From positions 1 through 64,000 of the forward strand of contig QCWI01000003.1 in assembly GCA_003149635.1 (NCBI GenBank): a stretch of DNA of 64,000 nucleotides. Direction: 5' to 3'. The stretch's first letter is position 1. Each line of letters begins with the position of its first letter. This document shows, piece by piece, positions 46,901 through 54,540 of the stretch. Under the pieces are notes generated by a model that did not search any database, had not been told where the DNA came from, and worked only from the letters and a program-made list of their open reading frames with translations. Both the position numbers and the translations under genes were made by a program. Source of the DNA: Fluviicola sp. XM-24bin1. GTDB taxonomy: Bacteria > Bacteroidota > Bacteroidia > Flavobacteriales_D > Crocinitomicaceae.

Positions 46901-48158
46901 AACACAGCAGAATCCAACGGTTACTTACAACACGTCTGGAACGTATGATGTAACGCTTGAGGTAACGAATAGCTTCGGAACAACAACTACAACCACTACA
47001 AGTGCTGTCGTTGTAAACACAACGCCGACAGTGACGGTTTCCGGTGCCACACAGATTTGTGAGGGTGGAACAACACAGTTGACTGCTTCTGGAGCAACAT
47101 CGTACACGTGGGATAACGGATTGGGAACTGGAGCATCGCAAATTTTGTCGCCTTCAGTGACTACAACATACACGGTGACGGGATCAAACGGTCTGTCTTG
47201 TGACGCCACTGAGACGGTAACGGTAACAGTGAATCCGGTTCCAACGGTAACAGCAACTGTGAACAACAATACAGTTTGTGCAGGAGATGCGGTTCAATTG
47301 GATGCATCCGGAGCATCAACCTACTCATGGGATAACGGTTTGGGAACTGGAGCCACACAAACGGCGAATCCAACGCAAACTACGATCTATACGGTAACGG
47401 GCACGGATGCCAATAGCTGTTCGAACACGGCTACGGTAACCGTATCAATTACGCCGCCACCAACAGTAACAGTGAACACGACTTCAGTGGATATTTGTGA
47501 AGGAGAATCAGCAAACTTGGCAGCATCCGGCGCGAATTCATACACGTGGACGCCAAATGGAACTTTGAACACAGGAACAGGAGCAGCGGTAATCGCCACT
47601 CCAACTGCAACCACCACATACACCGTAGAAGGAGCGAATACCTGTGGAACAGATTCAGAGGACATCACAGTGAATGTATTCCCGATTCCGGCGACGCCTA
47701 CCATTACGCAAAGTGGTAATACCTTGTCGGTAACATTGCAAGCGGGTGAAACAGCAACGTGGACATTCAACGGATTCCCGGCTGGAACAGGAGCAACGAT
47801 CAATATGGTCGGAAGCGGAATTTACCTAGTAACGATTTCCAATCAGGCGGGGTGTGAATCTCAGTCGAGTGGAACGTTTGAGGAAGACGATGCTTCGGTA
47901 ACGCAGCTTTTCGCGGAGGCTTCTTTATTGATCTTCCCGAATCCAACGAACGGATCGATTTCTGTGAACTTCCATACAGATGAAGAAATTCAAATGTGGT
48001 TAACAGACGCTCTTGGAAGAAGAATTACAGAGATGCGCACGTACAAAGTAGGAACCCACTCAGATGTAGTGGATCTTACGGAGTACCGACCGGGCATTTA
48101 CATGATGGTTTTCGAATCATCGAACGGAACGTTTATGCGCAGAGTCACAAAACGCTAG
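43935..48158 (+). CDS. Secreted subtilase (S8), T9SS type A
   Basis: 1407 residues. Signal peptide to SNAQ, an inhibitor-like propeptide (about 20-125), then peptidase S8 with Asp in VAVTDNA (about 165), His in NHGTHVSG (about 202) and Ser in GTSMASPN (about 356). Next are two CARDB-like modules (DAGITDILDPGATVCGN; DAGISSIVAPTGVNCSN) separated by a Cys-rich module (CYGSEISWSIIDDQG ... YGDGLNGSSF), a MAM-like jelly roll, a PKD domain, three Ig-like repeats (TATSYTWDNGLGTGA-type) and a type A sorting tail (IFPNPTNGSISV). Extracellular protease, zymogen-activated; alone in its transcription unit. Confidence 0.93.
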   Translation: MIRKLLLLVLLCCSGFLSNAQTVYEWYQDGIVVFQMKTDAYYNFPVREKAVDFDQIPFIAQLKDEYDITSMIQMHPNDPDELLRHTFQINFDMWAQVDNLIAAIRQNPDVEYAEKKELHRHFLTPNDLGANSASGTGMWHLYTMQAQQAWDLSTGDPNIVVAVTDNAILTTHQDLQNKLVQGYDAPTGGTDPNPCGSNDGNHGTHVSGTVGAQTDNNIGVSSIGFNVSVMPVKIGNCNGALTHGYEGINYAANNGADVINMSWGGGGFSNYGQNICNAAWNAGSILVAAAGNDGVSTVFYPAGYNNVISVASTTTNDSKSGFSQFGTWIDIAAPGSAIRSTYANSNSSYARIQGTSMASPNVAGLVGLIKSYVPGATNQDIINCLYSSADNIDAANPNYIGQLGAGRINAFAALQCIGVFNVALDAGITDILDPGATVCGNSFTPQVQLRNFGTDPLTSVDINYEWNGTPFVFAWTGNLTQGQTELVNLPTQTAPNGSYTFTASTSNPNAGTDLTPGNDQFQTNFIVDVNGQVVNLDLLLDCYGSEISWSIIDDQGATLFSGGGYPDINAGQLVQESFCLPVGCYEFRINDTYGDGLNGSSFSGCNVDGDYLITDGNGDTLVIMTAPNGDFGFGTTDLFCVVSPNVLNDAGISSIVAPTGVNCSNSITPTVEIRNYGNDPLTSATINYQTTGGVQSYAWTGNLLTGQSENVVLPAITSTGGIVTLTVYTSAPNGVQDDDLSNDQNSTQLTVYAAPATLPFVEDFETNVFTNGDWTLENPDSDVTWALETVGGITPGSQAAKLDFFNYSAAAQRDGLVSPRISLVGYTSAQLDFDHAYRRFNQTAADSLIIYVSTDCGSTWDRVFQVAEDGTGSFATQTTNTAAFTPSIADDWCFAGGVGASCFSVDLTPFVGQEILVKFESYNAGTIGNNLFIDNINIDGTPGNFPPAPNFSSNTTAVCEGGSVDFTDLSTANITAWNWTFPGGTPATSTQQNPTVTYNTSGTYDVTLEVTNSFGTTTTTTTSAVVVNTTPTVTVSGATQICEGGTTQLTASGATSYTWDNGLGTGASQILSPSVTTTYTVTGSNGLSCDATETVTVTVNPVPTVTATVNNNTVCAGDAVQLDASGASTYSWDNGLGTGATQTANPTQTTIYTVTGTDANSCSNTATVTVSITPPPTVTVNTTSVDICEGESANLAASGANSYTWTPNGTLNTGTGAAVIATPTATTTYTVEGANTCGTDSEDITVNVFPIPATPTITQSGNTLSVTLQAGETATWTFNGFPAGTGATINMVGSGIYLVTISNQAGCESQSSGTFEEDDASVTQLFAEASLLIFPNPTNGSISVNFHTDEEIQMWLTDALGRRITEMRTYKVGTHSDVVDLTEYRPGIYMMVFESSNGTFMRRVTKR

Positions 48159-48181
48159 TTGTTTCTTAACAACGTTTAAAA

Positions 48182-48212
48182 GGGGGTCGCGAAAGTGACC
48201 CCCTTTTTTATT
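48182..48212 (+). terminator. Terminator of the subtilase gene
   Basis: GGGGGTC / GACCCCC stem with an eight-base loop followed by TTTTTT, 23 bp after the stop. Confidence 0.88.
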
Positions 48213-48224
48213 GTGACAAACAGA

Positions 48225-48425
48225 GCATTGAGCGTAGTCGAAATGCGGAATAAACGGGAGAATTATGCACATTTCGGCTACGTTCAATGTGCAGACGGAT
48301 TTAAACCCCTCCAAAGGGGAGTTGTTTTTTCCGCTTAATATCATTTTATGGTAAGTTGGCTCCCCCTTTGGAGGAGAACAAGCGCTGCTTCTGCAGACCG
48401 AAGGGACGATGGGGGGAGGACAAAA
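48225..48425. repeat. REP-like intergenic repeat cluster
   Basis: An inverted pair of the common Bacteroidota unit (GCATTGAGCGTAGTCGAAATGC at 48225-48246 and its reverse form at 48267-48292) is followed by CCCCT-CCAA-AGGGG and CTCCCCCTTTGGAGGAG hairpins and a GACCGAAGGGACGATGGGGGGAGG tail. The second part resembles the element at 27488. Together they fill the gap between convergent genes. No gene. Confidence 0.6.
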
Positions 48426-48457
48426 GCGAGTCTCCTTATTCTTTCCGGACGAACCAA

Positions 48458-49276
48458 TTACCACTCATCCACAAACGTAATATCCTCCACATTCGGCTCA
48501 AAGTAGCCTTCCTGCCACTCCAATACCAACATATCTTTGCGAGATTGATACCAGTTGTATTCATCGTTCATTGGTTCCCCGATTTCTCGCTCGTAATCAA
48601 TGTGGGTGCCCCAACCTCTTTCGTCCGGGAAGATGAGTTTCTCGGAGAACCAGTATCCACCATCTCCAACGCTTGTGCAGTGAATCGCATTGATCAATCG
48701 CTCTCCGTCATTGAAGATGTAAGTATATCCTCCATCGACTCCACACGCTTCCGCAAACAGGTCAATTACCAGCATACTTTCGATGCCCTCCACCCCACGG
48801 TTGTCGTGAACGCGAAGTACGAATGAATAGGTGTTCAGATCACCTTCTTTGCCGAAAAATTCTCCGTCTTTCAGATAGCGCGCGCGGAATTTAAATTGTT
48901 CGTTCACTTGGGCGGTGATAACCATATAAATCCCTCCATTGATTTCGCGAGAATCTAACGCGATGAGTCCTCCGGCAATGTATCCAGTTCCTTTTTTGGT
49001 TTTCACCTTGTACCAGTACGAATCGTTGCCGTGCACCTGAACGATAATTTTAGTGTTCTCCAAAATCTTCACCCTGGAACCAATAGGCAAGGTGTCAATT
49101 GCAGAAGCTTCCGTTGACGGATTTTTTCGCAGGACGACCTGATCTCCGTAGAGACGTTCGGTACTTCCTTCTTCGAATTCATACGAGGGTGATACGACAC
49201 GCACATCGGCGTATTCGTGTTGAGAAAAGCTGAGATTTGCTACGAAGGCAAATACGAATAGAATTAGATGTTTCAT
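48458..49276 (-). CDS. Secreted SH3-domain protein
   Basis: 272 residues from the ATG at 49276 (MKHLILFVFAFVANLSFSQ signal peptide); the 49339 start adds a non-signal extension. Residues about 40-110 are a bacterial SH3 domain (LYGDQVVLRKNPSTEASAIDTLPIGSRV ... WYKVKTKKGTGYIAGGLIAL). The C-terminal half is a unique beta-rich region with a Cys pair (EACGVDGG, AIHCTSVG) and an acidic end. Probably periplasmic, perhaps cell-wall associated. Same-strand neighbour is the cyclase remnant; no operon evident. Confidence 0.75.
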   Translation of the reverse strand: MKHLILFVFAFVANLSFSQHEYADVRVVSPSYEFEEGSTERLYGDQVVLRKNPSTEASAIDTLPIGSRVKILENTKIIVQVHGNDSYWYKVKTKKGTGYIAGGLIALDSREINGGIYMVITAQVNEQFKFRARYLKDGEFFGKEGDLNTYSFVLRVHDNRGVEGIESMLVIDLFAEACGVDGGYTYIFNDGERLINAIHCTSVGDGGYWFSEKLIFPDERGWGTHIDYEREIGEPMNDEYNWYQSRKDMLVLEWQEGYFEPNVEDITFVDEW

Positions 49277-49381
49277 CGGGCTTGTTTTAAACGAATGTAC
49301 GCCAAAACCGCGCCGGAAAACAGCCAAAATCAGGCTCACTTATTATTCGTAGTAAAGCAATTATAATTCGTAGTATAAACC

Positions 49382-49416
49382 AAAAAACCTCCTACCAGAG
49401 AGAGAAGCAGGAGGTT
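49382..49416 (-). terminator. Terminator downstream of the cyclase remnant
   Basis: ACCTCCT / AGGAGGT stem, T6 on the minus strand, about 80 bp after the last coding base of the remnant. Confidence 0.7.
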
Positions 49417-49498
49417 CCAAACTACGCACTATTCATATCAGAAACGCTCTGATCCACCAATAGTATTTTTGAAGACGTTGTAACTTAGATCTATGAAA

Positions 49499-49849
49499 TT
49501 ATGCCTGCGAGCTGTGAAGTATTCGTAGACGGAATTCCATCAATAACCATAGTTGGGAGGCCACAGCTTCAGAAACGGCAATTTTTCCGGCTTCACCCTG
49601 AGACTCCAATCGGCTGGAAAGGTTTACGGTATCGCCCCAAAGATCGTAGGTATAACGACGCGTTCCAATGACACCAGCGACAACAGGGCCAACGTGAATT
49701 CCAATGCGGATTTTCAATCCCAGTTTTTTAATCTCCGGATCGTTGTCCATGAAGTTGATCATGTCCAATGCCAAAAGTGGCCTACGAAACGATGTCAAAA
49801 TACCGCCACAATTGGAATGACGAGCCGATGTTTGAACCTCAAGACACAC
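49499..49849 (-). pseudogene. Adenylate/guanylate cyclase fragment
   Basis: About 70 residues match the second half of a class III cyclase catalytic domain: KIRIGIHVGPVVAGVIG, then RYTYDLWGDTVNLSSRLES and GKIAVSEAVA. The first half, with the metal-binding Asp residues, and any sensor or TPR domain are absent, and the last 20 residues (LWLLMEFRLRILHSSQA) no longer match the family. Upstream there is no room: the SRPBCC gene starts 36 bp away on the other strand. This is the decayed remnant of a larger signalling protein. Confidence 0.85.
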
Positions 49850-49885
49850 CTGATTTTTTAACTGAACCCTTTAACGCTGAGAAAT

Positions 49886-50380
49886 ATGTCTAATGAAATC
49901 CCTACTTCTGGAATCTTAAAACGAAGTGCACAAGTATTGGTCACTTGTACCGAACAGGACGCTTTCGATTACATTTCAAGCAGTACCAAACTTCCCGAAT
50001 GGTCAAAAAAAGTCGGGGCCATTCCCGGTGTGGAAAAAGTGGAATTGTTGGATGAGTCCTACGACAAAGTTGGACAGCGCCGCATCATTACATTTCAAGG
50101 TGGTGATACCGCCGAGGAACAATTATTAACCTACAACCCTCCCGTGAATTATTCGTATCGCATTAGTAAATTCAGCAACTTTTTGAAAAAACTTTCCGAT
50201 GCGGCCTATGGTCAATTGTGGTTCGATTTGGTCGATGGAAAAACCAGAATCACGTGGGAATACTCCTTCTCCTACAAGAACATTTTTGCCCGTATGGTTT
50301 TGTCCCTTTTCCTGACGTTTGTGTACAAAAAGTTCATGCGTGTATCCCTTGAAAATGCGCAGAAAGAGCTGGAGAAGTAA
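49886..50380 (+). CDS. SRPBCC-family protein
   Basis: 164 residues. Helix-grip fold of the START/polyketide cyclase superfamily: start strand SAQVLVTCTEQDAFDYIS, the PEWSKKV helix, a long middle beta-sheet (GQRRIITFQGG ... YSYRISKF), and a hydrophobic C-terminal helix (ARMVLSLFLTFVYKKFM) that could touch the membrane. The ligand is unknown. Divergent from the cyclase remnant. Confidence 0.75.
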   Translation: MSNEIPTSGILKRSAQVLVTCTEQDAFDYISSSTKLPEWSKKVGAIPGVEKVELLDESYDKVGQRRIITFQGGDTAEEQLLTYNPPVNYSYRISKFSNFLKKLSDAAYGQLWFDLVDGKTRITWEYSFSYKNIFARMVLSLFLTFVYKKFMRVSLENAQKELEK

Positions 50381-50570
50381 TTTTGTTTCCTGTAAGACGT
50401 ACTTTGATAATCCACGGCAATTCAACCGGAATTACTGAATCGATTTAGCTAATTTACTAGTCGATAGGAATCGAAGCATTGCAAAATGTTGAAATAGAAC
50501 TTGTTACAGAAGGCTCGATTTTTATTTAACATTGCTACAACCTTTTTGTTAGAAAATACGTCTTACCCAC

Positions 50571-53519
50571 ATGAAAGCTACAATACTCGTACTCGCACTG
50601 TTCGGCGCTGCCCTCTCCTTTGGGCAAATCGGAACGCTGGATTTCGTTGAAAACCAAGGTCAATTCCCTGATCAGGTGAACTTTAAAGCCAATCTATACA
50701 ACGGTAACGTTTACCTAGAGGATAACTGTTTTACGTTTGTATTCCATAATCGTGAAGATCTAAATCATCAGCACGATCATACAATTGGAATGAACGAAGA
50801 AGAGCACTATGAAGAGCCGGAGTTTGTCCGTTCGCACGCGTTCAAAACACACTTTTTGGGAAGCAACAAAGGGTTGACAACTTCTCAAGACATACAACGC
50901 GCTGGAATGTACAACTACTTCATTGGTAACGATGAAAGTAAGTGGGCATCAAACGTGCGTCGTTTCGGAATCATTACGCAACATAACGTTTACGACGGCA
51001 TTGATTTGAAAGTGTACAGTAAAGAAGTACACCTCAAATACGATTTTGTAATTCAGCCAAAAGCAGATGTAACTCAAATTCAATTACAGCACGAAGGTGT
51101 AGATGCAGTATTTCAAAAAGATGGTGCTTTAACGCTTCGTACTTCTATCGGAGAGATTATAGAGAACAAGCCCTACGCATACCAGATCATGAAAAATGGA
51201 TCGATGAAAGAAGTAGTATGTGAATACGCTTTGAATGATGGTGTCGTAACTTTCGTTTTCCCGAATGGATACGATCAAAAAAGAGAATTGATTATCGACC
51301 CAGTTTTGGTAGCAGCGACGCTTTCAGGTTCTACCGCAGAAAACTACGGTCACTCTGCAGCATTTGACAATGACGGTAATATTTACACTGGAGCACGTTG
51401 TTTTAATACAGGATACCCAACAACGGTTGGAGCCTTCCAAACAACATTCGGTGGCGGTGGTGTTGACATCGCAGTGAGTAAACTGAATCCGGATGGATCG
51501 AACCTTATTTACGCGACTTACCTCGGTGGATCAAGCACAGAATATCCGCACAGTATGATTACAGATGATGCCGGTGACCTTTGGGTTCTAGGATCTACAA
51601 GTTCTACCGACTTCCCAACGAGTGCTGGTGCCTACCAAAGTACTTTCGGAGGAGGATCACAAGATCACGTAATGGTGCATTTGAGTGCTGACGGATCAAC
51701 AATGATCGGAGGAACATATCTCGGAGGAAACCAGGCAGATGCTTCAAACTTCATCACATTTAATTACGGTGATAACTTCCGAGGAGAAATCGTGGTGGAC
51801 GATCAAGGAAACTGTTATGTAGCCTCATGTACGCAATCACAGGATTTCCCAGTAACTGCGGGAGCATATCAAGGAACGTATGGAGGAGGAACTTCAGACG
51901 GTGTGGTTTTCTCATTGAATGCTGATATGACGGCCTTGAACTGGAGTACATACTTAGGAGCTGGTGCTGATGATGCAAGCTTCGGTCTACGTCAGGATGG
52001 CAACGGCGACGTTTTCGTATGTGGTGTGACAACGGGAACTTTCGTTCCGGTAACTGGATACATGACAGCCAATCAGGGAGGTAATGATGCTTACGTTGTA
52101 AAACTAAGCAGCGACGGAACTACACTTTTGGCAGGAACGTACTACGGAACCTCAGGAAGCGACAATGCATTCTTCCTAGACCTTGGAGGTACAGGAGGTG
52201 TATTTATTTACGGTCAAGCAGGACCAGGAATTCCAGTAACTCCTGGAATCTATACAGACGCAGGAAGTGGACAGTACGTTACAAGTTTCACAGACGATTT
52301 GGCCTCGGTAAACTACAGCACCGTTGTCGGTGGAACGAGCATCGTACCTATTGCCTTTATGGTAGATCAGTGTGATCGAATTTATTACTCTGGACACAGC
52401 GCGACTTCAAGTGGTGGGCCGGTAACGCCGGACAATATTCAAGCAACAGGAGGATTCTACATTGGCGTGTTGGAGCAAGGCGCTACCGGATTGTACTTCG
52501 GAACTTATTACGGTGGAGATCACGTAGATGGAGGAACCAGCCGTTTCGATCCAAGTGGAATCGTATATCAAGGAGTTTGTACAATTAGTGGGTTCAACAC
52601 GACGCCAACAGCGTGGTCAAGTACACAAAGCGGATGGGACATCGGAGTATTTAAAATTGACTTCGAAGTACCAAACGGATCATTGGACATTCAAGTAGAC
52701 GATCAAATCGCGTGTGGAACGCCTCCATACGATGTACCTTTCAACAGTACTGCCGGGCCGAACGCAACCTTTACATGGGATTTTGGTGACGGAAACGGAT
52801 CAACGCAACAAAACCCATTGCACCAGTACCAGTCTTCAGGAACGTATAACGTTGTTCTAATTGCAGAAGATTCAACTGGATGTGTAGCGTCTGATACAGC
52901 ATATGCAACAGTTCAGATTACAGAGCCGGAACCATTTACTGCGAACTGGAACTTTACTCCGCCACCGCCATGTTCAAATACCGTGACACTGGACATCTCA
53001 TTTACAGGAACGGGGGCTGATTCATTGGTTTGGGTATTGCCAAATCAAACATTGACGAACGTAACGCAAATTAATGAGACCTATAGCACCCCGGGTACTT
53101 ACGACGTAACATTAATGGCTTACGATTTAGACTGTTCTTACAGGGACACCATCACTCAATCATTCTCGGTGTCTGAGTTCACCAAGGTAGGCAACATCGT
53201 GATGCCAAACGTATTCACTCCGAATGATGACGGCGTAAACGAATTGTACAAGCCACGTTACGAATCAAGTCCGCAAGACGATGCTTTCGAATCACTCGAA
53301 TACTACCACGTTGTGATCATCAACCGATGGGGAGAAACTGTATTTGAGAGTGGAGAAACGCCTGCAGAATGGGCTTGGGATGGAACTATCGACGGAGCAT
53401 ACATTGCTCAAGATGGAGTGTACTTCTACAAAGCTGAATACCGTCAATACTGTACTACGGATAATACGCAATTGCAGGAAAAGCATGGCTTCATTCATGT
53501 TGAACAGGTAAACGATTAA
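50571..53519 (+). CDS. SBBP-repeat/PKD surface protein, T9SS type B
   Basis: 982 residues. Signal peptide to SFGQ, then a DUF7948-like N-terminal domain (about 25-240: FVENQGQFPDQVNFKANL, GMYNYFIGNDESKWASNV, YDGIDLKVY). A series of SBBP-type beta-propeller repeats follows (FPTTVGAFQTTFGG, IYATYLGGSS, FPTSAGAYQSTFGG, FPVTAGAYQGTYGG), to about 680. One PKD domain (TFTWDFGDGNGSTQQ) precedes a second PKD-like module and a gliding-motility C-terminal domain (MPNVFTPNDDGVNELY, INRWGETVFES, AWDGTID), the type B T9SS signal. Cell-surface; partner unknown. Confidence 0.9.
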   Translation: MKATILVLALFGAALSFGQIGTLDFVENQGQFPDQVNFKANLYNGNVYLEDNCFTFVFHNREDLNHQHDHTIGMNEEEHYEEPEFVRSHAFKTHFLGSNKGLTTSQDIQRAGMYNYFIGNDESKWASNVRRFGIITQHNVYDGIDLKVYSKEVHLKYDFVIQPKADVTQIQLQHEGVDAVFQKDGALTLRTSIGEIIENKPYAYQIMKNGSMKEVVCEYALNDGVVTFVFPNGYDQKRELIIDPVLVAATLSGSTAENYGHSAAFDNDGNIYTGARCFNTGYPTTVGAFQTTFGGGGVDIAVSKLNPDGSNLIYATYLGGSSTEYPHSMITDDAGDLWVLGSTSSTDFPTSAGAYQSTFGGGSQDHVMVHLSADGSTMIGGTYLGGNQADASNFITFNYGDNFRGEIVVDDQGNCYVASCTQSQDFPVTAGAYQGTYGGGTSDGVVFSLNADMTALNWSTYLGAGADDASFGLRQDGNGDVFVCGVTTGTFVPVTGYMTANQGGNDAYVVKLSSDGTTLLAGTYYGTSGSDNAFFLDLGGTGGVFIYGQAGPGIPVTPGIYTDAGSGQYVTSFTDDLASVNYSTVVGGTSIVPIAFMVDQCDRIYYSGHSATSSGGPVTPDNIQATGGFYIGVLEQGATGLYFGTYYGGDHVDGGTSRFDPSGIVYQGVCTISGFNTTPTAWSSTQSGWDIGVFKIDFEVPNGSLDIQVDDQIACGTPPYDVPFNSTAGPNATFTWDFGDGNGSTQQNPLHQYQSSGTYNVVLIAEDSTGCVASDTAYATVQITEPEPFTANWNFTPPPPCSNTVTLDISFTGTGADSLVWVLPNQTLTNVTQINETYSTPGTYDVTLMAYDLDCSYRDTITQSFSVSEFTKVGNIVMPNVFTPNDDGVNELYKPRYESSPQDDAFESLEYYHVVIINRWGETVFESGETPAEWAWDGTIDGAYIAQDGVYFYKAEYRQYCTTDNTQLQEKHGFIHVEQVND

Positions 53520-53569
53520 TTCTCGGCAGGAATCTATCAGAGCGAGACGGTTTATTTTAATGAAAGCCG

Positions 53570-53577
53570 TACCTTGC
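53570..53577 (+). promoter_or_regulatory. TAnnTTGC -7 box, near-leaderless
   Basis: TACCTTGC ends four bases before the ATG at 53582. Variant of TAnnTTTG. Confidence 0.4.
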
Positions 53578-53581
53578 GCCC

Positions 53582-54049
53582 ATGTTACTGGGGATTAATT
53601 TCGTAAAGGATATCAAAAACGATTTGGAGGCATCGCGTGTGCCGCAAATTGAAGCGTATAACGTTCCTTCATTCGGTGAAGGAGAAGTAGGAACTTTGCA
53701 TGGTGGAAGATCGGATTCCAACGGGTATAAATTCTTTACCATTCACTTATTTGGAAGTCCGAAAATAAAAGTGGTGAAGGGTTGTACTGTTACTTTCAAC
53801 GGCCCAGACGGAAGTTTTACCATCAAGTCGGATACAAAAGACATCGAATCGTACTACTCCAGTAAATTGCAGAAAGGTGTTACAGAATTTGAATTGTTCT
53901 TGGACAAAGACAATCTGACGCAACTCAAAAAGCCAATCGATGAGATGACCTTGGACTTTGGAAAATCCGGGTTGTTCAAGAAACATCAATATTCTTTCAA
54001 AGTAGACTCGAAGAAGTTCAAGAAGTTTTTGTTGGAGAAGAGAGGGTGA
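53582..54049 (+). CDS. Hypothetical cytosolic protein
   Basis: 155 residues, no signal peptide or membrane segment. Central beta strands (YKFFTIHLFGSPKIKVVKGCTVTF, SFTIKSDTKDIESYYSS) and a very basic C-terminus (DSKKFKKFLLEKRG). Single-gene unit. I do not recognise a family. Confidence 0.6.
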   Translation: MLLGINFVKDIKNDLEASRVPQIEAYNVPSFGEGEVGTLHGGRSDSNGYKFFTIHLFGSPKIKVVKGCTVTFNGPDGSFTIKSDTKDIESYYSSKLQKGVTEFELFLDKDNLTQLKKPIDEMTLDFGKSGLFKKHQYSFKVDSKKFKKFLLEKRG

Positions 54050-54053
54050 TTTA

Positions 54054-54091
54054 GTTAGACTCTAGACTAGCAGACGTCAGACACTAGACTT
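54054..54091. repeat. CTAGAC/CAGAC micro-repeat
   Basis: Irregular repeats of a TCTAGAC/CAGAC unit directly after a stop codon (GACTCTAGACTAGCAGACG..). Such CTAGAC runs recur in Bacteroidota intergenic DNA. Confidence 0.4.
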
Positions 54092-54163
54092 TTCGTTTCT
54101 AATTTATCATTGTAACAAACGTTTATTTTTATCTTATAAATTTGTAGCTCAACTTCATTACAA

Positions 54164-54286
54164 ATGAAGAAAGCCTTATTTCTACTCCTTTTTAGTATGT
54201 CGTCGTTATTTTCCAAAGCGTGTGATTTATCGTATGTCTGGAGACTCCGCGTTGAGGATCAAGATGGAATTCCATATGAGCACTAA
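54164..54286 (+). pseudogene. Truncated secreted protein (signal peptide only)
   Basis: A 40-codon ORF below the track cut-off: a good signal peptide (MKKALFLLLFSMSSLFSKAC) then DLSYVWRLRVEDQDGIPYEH and a TAA. A TAAATTTG box (54137-54144) sits 19 bp before the ATG. The protein ends just after the signal peptide, so it looks like the 5' stump of a lost secreted protein; a genuine small secreted peptide is possible. Confidence 0.5.
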
Positions 54287-54540
54287 GGGCATTTGAATTT
54301 ATTACGATGATTTGATGATGCCCACGGTGCTTTTTGAACCGTAAAGACGCAAAGGGCGCAAAGTTCTATTTGTTGAGATACTTTTTAAGTATTTCGCCTT
54401 ACAAGTACAATCGATTGTCTATTAATACGCCCAATTTTCATTTCTTGTGAGAATCCAACGATACCGACGATTTCACCGTTAAAATACTACGGAAATAGCT
54501 TCTTTTCGTATTTTGGGAAACAGACTAAAACTATAACCTT

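Larger units (their letters stand above)
54050..54540. other. Gap with decayed gene and repeats
   Basis: This 490-bp gap holds the CTAGAC repeat, a truncated signal-peptide ORF (54164-54286), a stretch AACCGTAAAGACGCAAAGGGC (about 54338-54366) of a widespread repeat type, and otherwise AT-rich DNA leading to the protease gene at 54541. No intact gene. Confidence 0.5.
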
